NCBI GenBank assembly: GCA_040383945.1
Contig: JBEICN010000011.1
Location: forward strand, 1 to 25,365
Source: CAIVSN01 sp040383945
Lineage (GTDB): Bacteria > Patescibacteriota > Gracilibacteria > BD1-5 > UBA2023
Reading direction: 5' to 3'
DNA: 25,365 nt
Shown: piece by piece, positions 18,542-25,365 of the stretch
Layout of the letters: every line of letters starts with the position of its first letter
Numbering within the stretch: position 1 is the stretch's first letter
Translations under genes and position numbers: made by a program
Notes under the pieces: model-generated
Told to the model about the DNA's origin: nothing
Databases searched by the model: none
Seen by the model: only the letters and a program-made list of their open reading frames with translations

Positions 18542-21500
18542 TTATTTGGAGTTCAAATTAGCCAATTTTCGTCTGGTATTTTTCAAAAATAGGCGCTTGA
18601 TTTTCCCAAACCAATCATGCTCCACCATAAATGCCTCGTAATACAAACCTTTTACAATAAAAAGTGTCAAGAGCGTGCAGGCAAGCAGTCAAAATATAAT
18701 CGTATATCCGAGTCCAGCCCAAAATGCATCCCTCAAAGCGAGAGGCAAAATCCCCAAACAGGTGGTGAGTGTCGTAAGAATCATAGGCTCCAATCGACTC
18801 GAACCTGCTTCCACAAGAGCCGTAAAGCTCTTCATTCCCTTGCTAAGATTTATATTAATAGCATCTATCAAAATGATACCGTGATTTACTGCAATACCAG
18901 TAAACGCAATGAATCCTATCCCAAAAGTAAGCGAGAGTGGGTTGCCAGTAAGAAGTAGCCCGAGAAGCACGAAAGGAATAGACATTACTACTGAAAAAAG
19001 TACAATTATTGGCTGTTTATAGCTGTTGAACTGCAGGGTAAGGATGCCAAATATCGCAAGTACGGCGATAAAAAAAGCGGTTAAAATAGCAATGATAAGA
19101 CTCGCATTTTCCTGATTTTCTCAGCCTGCTGAATAGCTAATTCCAGATGGAAAATCATATTTTTCAGCAAATCCGAGGAACTTTGACTGCAATTCTGTCG
19201 CAGATATCCCCTCTTCCACATCCCCTCCGATAGATATAGTGGTAAGACCAGCTTCCCGCTTAATGCTCGCAACCGCATTTGTTACCTTTGCATCAATAAA
19301 ATCGCCAAGCCGGTAATCTTTTCCTGCATACTTGAATATGTGAGAAAGAAGAAGATCAGGATCTACTTCGTTGACAAACTGCGCATATTTTACTATCAAA
19401 TTTATGTCTTCTCCGCGTGAAGCTATGGTTCCGATATTTTGACCGTTGATCAGTGTGGTGACCTGATCTGTTATGACGGAAGGGGGGATTCCAAGCTCTG
19501 AAAGCACTTCCTTTTTGAGTACAAAAACAAATTGTCATGGGGTTTCACCTGCAGAATTCTCTATATTCTTTATTCCATTATAAGCCCGAATTTCTCGCTC
19601 AAAGTCAGAGGAAACTCGAGTAAGTTCACTGAGTAATTTTGGAGAATTTGCCTGAAGTTTTATGGCGACCGCCTTGGTAGGGGGAGGCCCCCCTTCTTGT
19701 ACTTTTGATGAGACATCATATCCAAGACCTCGAATCGCGTTGAAGTCTTTCAGCAAGGAGGCGTCAAGTTCGAACACCGTTTTTTGTCAGTTTTTTTGTC
19801 GCTCCTTAAGCTTGAGCATGGTCACGCTGATAGATATGCCTGCATCAGTACTCGTTTTTGCATCATTCGTCTGAATTTCATAAAACTTGATTTCAGGATA
19901 TTTATTGAGGATATCGACAATTTTTGGCGTAAGCGAATCGAGTGAGTCTACTCGTTCTCCAACAGAACCTTTGATAACATACTCTACAAACCCGTTGTCG
20001 CTTGCCGGGAAAAGATCAAATCCAACATGTCCAGCTAACGATTTTCCGCCAATAATTGGAACAAAAGAAAGTATCAGAAGTGCAAACGGAAGAAAAATTC
20101 CAGTTATCCGCATTTTTTTGTTGGTAAGGTATGCCGTCAGCACCCTTTTGTACCATGCCGTAACCGAATGAATGACCTTTATACGAAGCGGTACCGAAGC
20201 GTCTACCACAGCCTCCTTACCAATCCGTTCAAATTCAAGCACTGCCTTTTCTTCATCGGTAGCGTATTCCAATGCGGTGGTGTCCCGCACATATGTTTTC
20301 TTTGGCCGAATAAAGAAGAGATACAGAGCACTATTGACCGTAAGCGCTAACACCAAACCACTCGCAAGCACTCCAAAAATGGTAATAGGAATGTACGCAA
20401 GGAATTTTCCAAGAATACCAGGCAGTACCATCATTGGAATAAAAGCCACGATGGTGGTCATTACACCTGACAAAATCGGAATACTATATTCACGCAATGC
20501 GAGGAATATCGCTGTTTTTGGCTCATATCCGATTCTGACTTTTGCTGAGGCAGCTTGGACAATTACGATAATGGTATCTACGGCAATTCCAAAGGATAGT
20601 ATGAGCGAGAAATTCGTAAGAAAGTTCAATGAGTATCCGAAGGCGTTCAGGAACATGAAGGTGCAGAGGAACGCGAGAGGAAGTGCAAGAGTCGCAAAAA
20701 GCGAATCTTGAAATCCTATGAATAACCACATTACAATAAATACGAGGGTCAAGGTTACTATAGCCTCTGTGGCAAGATCTCGATAATCATCTGAGATAAT
20801 ATCGGATTGGTCATTGGCATACGCAACTGCAACCCCTTTGTACTTGGACTGAGAAAGCTCTGCATCAATGGTGTCTTTAATACTCTTTGCTGCAGCAAAA
20901 ATTCCCGCACTCTCGTTCTTGCTCAAGGTTAGGGCAACTGATTTTTGAGCATCTACTCCAGGAAATCAAATTCTCTGGATGGACTTATCATCATATGATC
21001 GTTCCAAGCTGACTATATCACCAACTTTGATCGTTCGAGAACCTTCCAAAACTAAGGGAGCACCCAGTATTTGCTGTGCATCTGCAAATTTTCCTTGAAT
21101 TCGGAAATCGTAGTTTTTGTTTCCAATCCCATAATTACCGATGGGACTATCTTGGTGATACGATCGGATGGTTTGAGCAACTTCCTCGATAGTGATTCCC
21201 AAACCTTTGAGAACTTCTTTGTCTATAACAAATCGTATGTCGTATTTTTGCACAGATCCATAGTCCACTTTCTGCACATTCGGGGCCAACTCCAATTTTT
21301 CTTTGAGATCTGATCAAAGAATTCGCAATTTTTCAATTCAAACCGAGTTATCTGGAGAGTACAAGATAGCCGAAAGTACCAGATTCCCTCGAGTGGTAAT
21401 TTCGGTAACATTCGGGGTTTTGGCATCTTTTGGCAAAGTAACTCGGCCAATTTTGTTGCGTACATCATTGATATACTTGGCAGTATCGGTTTCAGGATTA

Positions 21501-21835
21501 AGTTCGATCACTACCGACGAAGATCCAAGCGAAGAGGAAGAAGTAATTTTTTTTACCCCCTCAATATCTTTGATCTCCTTATATATTTTTTCTGTAATGA
21601 GACTGTCGATATCGATAGGATTCGCTCCTGGAAAAACCGTCGAAATGACTACCGTTCAAAATTTTATGCTCGGTGATGACTCTTTTGGAATCGAAAATGA
21701 TGCACCAAGACCGAGAACGATAATGGCAATAACGATCAAAAAACTGATTCGGTACTTCCGCACCCAAAAACCGAGGAAGCCAGCCTCAAGTTCTTCATAG
21801 ACTTTTTGAAGCGATTTGGGAATTGTTTTTGACAT
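18542..21835 (-). CDS. RND-superfamily transporter (AcrB/MdtB-like)
   Basis: 1097 aa, from ATG 21835 to TAA 18542, joined from fragments by about eight UGA codons. The layout is the RND one: TM1 (ISFLIVIAIIVLGLGASF), a porter loop with FPGANPIDIDSLITEKI, a six-helix block, a second large loop, and a second block ending TIIF-UGA-LLACTLLTLFIVKG. Conserved points include LSFGIAVDTIIVIVQAA (TM4), GIAVNHGIILIDAI (TM10) and YSAG-UGA-ENQEN (UGA at 19121), where RND pumps have GGE. In TM4 the usual Asp-Asp pair is Asp420-Thr421. RND pumps export drugs or lipids using the proton gradient, with a membrane-fusion partner; here that partner is the gene 31 bases upstream. No outer-membrane factor is seen, consistent with a lineage whose envelope may lack a classical outer membrane. 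Substrate unknown. Confidence 0.95.
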
Positions 21836-21866
21836 GGGAAATTCTAAATAACGAAATGGTAGCGTT

Positions 21867-23774
21867 TTATTGTTCTATCTGAAGTTTTGATTTTTTTTCA
21901 TCAAAATTTGAGACATTGTTGAGTATTACAAGCGTATCATCTGGAACATCACTCAAAATTTCTACGCTTGATCCAAAAATACGACCCAGTTGCACTTCGA
22001 CCGGCTCAATGCGATCATCTTTCATTGTTTGAATTTCACCGTATCTTTCGGAAAGTATTTTGATAAGGTCAGTCGAGATTACTCGGTGCTTACTTGGTAT
22101 TTGGAGGCGTATTGTAGCAACTTGACCAAGCTGGGCCACAGGTTCTTGGATTTTTATTCGTGCCGTATACAGAAGAGTTTCTGTCGCAACTGTAGAAACA
22201 CCTACCACAACACCAGAATATGTTTTCTCTTGATACAGGACATTTTGCGATGTTCCGACTTCAAGAAGTTTTGCAATATTTGCTTCAACATCAAACAATA
22301 TTTCTGGTGATTGATTGGCAAGCTCAACCATTGGCGTTCCAGGACTCACATCTGCTCCAATACTCGCAGTCACACGAGTAATGCTTCCATCAATCGGTGC
22401 TCGAATGATGAGTTTTTCGTATTCTCTCTCTGCCTGCGCTAGACTAAGATTCGCATCAGTTTCTGATATTTTTAATTGATCCAGGGTAATTGACCTGTTT
22501 TTTTCTGCAGTAGCCAAATTCAATTTTGCTGTTTCAAGTGCCAGTTTGGCAGTGGTAGCTTGCTGGATCCCAGTAGTCGTAGTTTTGTCAAGATTGAGCG
22601 AAGTATCAAACTGAGAAGAAGTAAGTTGGCGCTTTTGCACTTCTATATTCTGCTCCTGAACTACGAGGCCAGCCGCAGCGCTAGATTCGTTATTCTTATA
22701 ATTTGCCAAAAATGTCGAAGCACCATTGCGAAGTCCCACCCAAGCAGCTTCCATGCCAGAAAGCTCAGTTTTATAGCCATTATTTAATGCTATCAGTCCA
22801 TCCATTCGAGATTGCGTAAAGGTGGAGCTCAGGGTGGAGTCTTGCAAATATTTTCCTGAAACATCGAGGTAAGTTTTGGCTGTTTTATAATTTTTTGCGA
22901 TTTCATCAAGCTGGAGTATGAGATTTCCTTCATTTATAGAGGTTGCTGGCCTGGAATCAAGTTGCTTCAAAGCATTATCCAAATCAAAAAAAGCAAATTC
23001 TAATGTAGAATAATAGCTCGTCTTTCCACCTCAAACAAATGGTCGAATATCATTGTTTTCAGATTGGTACTTGGGTGAAATACCATAGAGTCGGTCTCAT
23101 TCGAATACGATTTTGGTATAAAATTTCCGAAGGTCAGAAAGGGTATTTTGAAAACTCGTATCGTAGTTGAGAAGGGTTTGACGATTGGCTACTATAAGAT
23201 TCTGATAATCGAGCTTAGCCTTTTCGAGACTTGCTTCTAATTGTTTGAGCGTAATATTTGCATCGGAAGTGGACGCCTCAAGATTGGACTTTTCGGCATC
23301 GCGCTTGGCTTTATCAAGATTATTCTGAGTGGTAGACAAAGTGGTATCATAGTCGAGCTGTGCTCGTTCCACCGCTATTTTTGCATCTTGTACGGCTTTG
23401 TCCAAAGCAATGCGTGTGCTTTCGGCGCTATTTTTGATATTCAAAAGGCTATTGGAGGCCTGTGAAAGACGAAGATCATAGTTGGCAGTAGTATCTTTGA
23501 GTCGGACGAGAATTTGACCCTTTTTTACTTTTGCCCCCTCTTTTACCAAGATGGCATCGACTCGACCAGAGCCAAGAGCGGACATGCTAATACTAGAGCT
23601 CCCGACAAGACGACCGGTTTTTTGTAGAGTATACTCCTGAGGAAACTCTCCGTACTTTTGGACTTTTATAGAAAATGGTATTTTTTCAGGCTCAGGTTTT
23701 TGAACTTCAACCGCAGGAGCTCAACAAGAAGCTAGAAAAAGAGAGAGAAGCGAAAGAGAAATGATTTTTTTCAT
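21867..23774 (-). CDS. Lipoprotein membrane-fusion (HlyD/AcrA-like) adaptor of the RND pump
   Basis: 635 aa, from ATG 23774 to TAA 21867, with UGA at 23097, at about 23027 and directly after the lipobox Cys (FLASC-UGA-APAV). The start is fixed by the full lipoprotein signal. The lipoyl-like half motif GRVDAILVKEGAKVKKGQILVRLKD is followed by a very long alpha-helical, coiled-coil-prone hairpin (about residues 105-420). The second lipoyl half is LIIRAPIDGSITRVTASIGADVSPGTPMVELA. Barrel and membrane-proximal parts follow (ILFDVEANIAKLL, YTARIKIQEP, VEVQLGRIFGSSVEIL). Family adaptors are usually 350-450 aa, so the hairpin here is unusually long and could span a thick wall. The stop is 31 bases before the RND start. 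Confidence 0.94.
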
Positions 23775-23819
23775 AAAAAAGAGTATACGGGTAGTGGCAA
23801 AATCTGAGTGTATCTATAA

Positions 23820-24044
23820 TTATTTGGTATTTGACAGCGTCTGTCGAGTGGACTTAATCATGTTGATTTCTTGTTGCATATATTCCATGAAGGTATCGAG
23901 ATCATCCATTTTTATAAGACATACTGCCATTCCATGCTTGGTAATGACCGTCATGGAGTCCCCCGGAGTGAGGCATAAGAGCTTACGAACATCACTTGGT
24001 ATCACGATCTGCCCCTTGGTGCCAACCACTACTGATCCATGCAT
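23820..24044 (-). CDS. AbrB/SpoVT-type swapped-hairpin DNA-binding protein
   Basis: 74 aa, from ATG 24044 to TAA 23820, no UGA. The N-terminal half is a textbook AbrB domain: VVVGTKGQIVIPSDVRKLLCLTPGDSMTVI. The dimeric swapped beta-hairpin of this family binds AT-rich DNA. The C-terminal helix (DDLDTFMEYMQQEINMIKSTRQ) may oligomerise. It is the first gene of the minus-strand run, 45 bases before the adaptor gene, so it could regulate the efflux operon and itself. A weak inverted repeat CACT-7-AGTG lies just upstream of its start. The family also includes antitoxins, but no toxin gene is adjacent. Confidence 0.9.
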   Translation of the reverse strand: MHGSVVVGTKGQIVIPSDVRKLLCLTPGDSMTVITKHGMAVCLIKMDDLDTFMEYMQQEINMIKSTRQTLSNTK

Positions 24045-24487
24045 TTTTACACCAATGCACTTCTCATCAGTGTGATTTACTGGGAAGTTCTTTTGATTCG
24101 TATTCTCTCAATCCATACATGAATATATAATAAGTATATCGGCACAAAAGTATAATATGTATGAAAAGTATGTCAAAAAATATTAAAAGTTTTGTCATTC
24201 CAATAATAGAAATGTCACAGACTGAAGAAGAGTATGACGAAATACTGTACACTTAAGAAATACCTCCTCGCTTACTCGGTTTTACTTGACTGCACTCAAC
24301 CTATGAGTCAAAGAGAACTCAGAGGAAGATGGAAAATGGGCAAGGAGTTCGCCTGTACCAAAGTATCGGTTTGTGTTTTGTGAGAATGGAAAAAGTGAGG
24401 TTTTCCAAAGCGAAGAGACGAAGGGTCAAAGGGGCAAAGGATCAAAACCGGAATTCCGTGGCTAAAACCGCTTTTCTCCCTTCCTTC
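24045..24487. other. Intergenic stretch of about 440 bases with no convincing gene
   Basis: The left half (24110-24190) is AT-rich with several TATAAT-like boxes on both strands (for example 24151-24156 plus), likely a divergent promoter region for the AbrB-type gene. A 28-codon plus-strand ORF (24170-24256, MSKNIKSFVIPIIEMSQTEE start) follows that box; it is too short to trust. A plus-strand ORF 24303-24491, read with UGA as Gly, gives a basic 62-aa product of unfamiliar composition. No RNA gene was recognised. Confidence 0.4.
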
Positions 24488-25365
24488 CTAGTTCTTGAGA
24501 CACCGGACGCTAAACCCGATCGCGCGGGAAGTGCTATTCACGGGGTACGCCTGCGTGGACGACACGATCAGACTGTAGCCACCGAGGGTAGTACCCGGGG
24601 AAGAAGCCCAGTAGAAACCGCTCACGCCCTGAAGGTAGTACGCGGAATTCGAGTTGTGGCGGTAACCTGCGAGGCTGAGCTTGAGGGTAGAGACGATCGA
24701 GGTGTTGTTTTGCCACGAGCTCGTGCAGGTGATAGCAGGAGCTATGGAAGCGGCGGCATCACACCATTCTTTGATGGTAGGTACATGATAACCTGCTGCA
24801 CATGGTCACTGCATCAGAGCTTGGTTCGGAGCGGTCTGATTCGAATATATACCGGCAGAAGTGGTAGTAGTTGACCCTCCCCAGAGGTTGTCATTTTGCG
24901 TTGTGATCCAGTCAGATGGGGAGTTAGGATTTTGAATGAATTGAGTAGTACCTGCGGTACTCGCGGTAGCTCCGGCACTCGCGAGCGTGGTAGTTGGAGA
25001 CCCCTGAGGAGCGATGTTGTCATTGCGCCCCCACTGAAAGTATCCTCCGATAGAGTCACGGTATGCTAAAACACAGTCACTTGCAGATCCACTGCAGTTT
25101 GTGAGTGTAGCACCTGTATAAGCTTTGGTAGCCCCAACATTACAAGCTGCCCACACTTGGCCATTTGCAAGCGTGATATCTGGGGTGTCACATCCAGGGT
25201 AGCTTCCTCCTCCACCTCCACCTCCCCCTCCTCCTCCACCACTACTCGCAACCGCCGTAGTCATCTTTCCTCCGAGTTGATTGGAGATGATGGCAGTACC
25301 GAGGTTTTGTACAGCTGAGGTTCCGTTGGTAGCAAGAAGACTCGTGATATTGGTGTTTGTTACAA
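24488..25365 (-). CDS. Exported FISUMP-domain protein, C-terminal 291 residues (5' end outside window)
   Basis: Stop TAG 24488; the frame is open to the window edge, with UGA at 24806. The visible part begins with TNTNITSLLATNGTSAVQNL, then a linker of 12 consecutive Gly (about 25202-25243), then a FISUMP domain: DITLANGQVWAACNVGATKA, GGYFQWGRND, UGA-PCAAGYHVPTIKEWCDA, LSLAGYRHNSNSAYYLQG, GFYWASSP and a final GFSVRCLKN. The UGA stands at the Gly of the usual G-x-CPAGYHVPT motif. FISUMP domains are found in secreted or surface proteins, often as repeated paralogues, and their role is unclear. The 3' part is richer in G and C than the other genes. Its stop overlaps, in CTAG, the stop of a doubtful plus-strand ORF. 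Confidence 0.9.

Noticed and set aside
24042..24070. Toxin-antitoxin module based on the AbrB-type gene
   Set aside because: No toxin-like gene lies next to it; the downstream gene is an efflux adaptor, so a regulator role fits better.
24303..24491. 62-aa plus-strand ORF read with UGA as Gly
   Set aside because: Unfamiliar basic composition, rare codons compared with the neighbours, no homology recognised, and no good promoter or ribosome site. Kept only as a note in the intergenic entry.
24329..24874. 181-aa plus-strand ORF opposite the FISUMP gene
   Set aside because: It overlaps the clearly coding FISUMP domain on the other strand and has low-complexity Arg/Gly composition.
1..25365. Widespread gene decay (many pseudogenes) to explain the UGA stops
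   Set aside because: Fragments join in frame without indels, UAA and UAG are absent inside genes, and UGA sits on conserved Gly positions. Decay would give mixed stops and frameshifts.
1..25365. UGA as Trp (table 4) or selenocysteine
   Set aside because: UGA columns match Gly in SanA, pirin, RND and FISUMP motifs; UGG is used normally for Trp; there are far too many sites for selenocysteine.

Overview
The window comes from a bacterium that reads UGA as glycine (translation table 25), so the likely source is Candidatus Gracilibacteria (BD1-5) or Absconditabacteria (SR1). With UGA as a stop, nearly every gene breaks into fragments. With only UAA and UAG as stops, the fragments join in frame into full-length proteins. 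Several UGA codons fall on Gly positions that are conserved in the family: SanA (LDYA-UGA-VRTLDSIVR), pirin (L-UGA-FGALRVINDD), RND pumps (G-UGA-E) and FISUMP (UGA-PCAAGYHVPT). UGG still encodes Trp. I counted about 57 in-frame UGA codons. I cannot choose between the two phyla from this sequence.

Layout. Bases 1-9641, all minus strand, hold a cell-surface/secretome cluster. It contains two giant exported proteins (one Cys-rich with a thrombospondin-1-like module and a Big_2-like Ig domain; one of about 1300 aa with a one-base frameshift in an A8 run), an unknown exported protein and two paralogous lipoproteins. A strong promoter (TTGACA-17-TAGTAT) precedes the 279-aa exported protein and probably drives four genes. 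Bases 9874-13566 (minus) hold ileS, whose product has a complete histidine-phosphatase (PGAM-like) domain inserted between the catalytic core and the anticodon-binding domain. It is preceded by a compact T-box-like leader with an ATC specifier, a UGGU bulge and a terminator next to the start codon. A divergent promoter drives the only confident plus-strand gene, a membrane-anchored FecR-domain protein (13853-15394).

Bases 15391-24044 (minus) form one collinear run: AbrB-type regulator, lipoprotein membrane-fusion protein, RND transporter, pirin, SanA-like DUF218 protein, barstar-like protein and O-antigen-ligase-like membrane protein. Their spacing suggests one or a few operons for export and cell-envelope functions. 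The right edge (24488 to the end) carries the C-terminal part of another exported protein with a 12-Gly linker and a FISUMP domain.

The most unusual items are the phosphatase-containing IleRS, the T-box in a UGA-recoded lineage, the poly-A frameshift in a giant surface protein, and the TSP1-like module in a bacterial surface protein. No rRNA, tRNA, CRISPR array or intact mobile element was seen.
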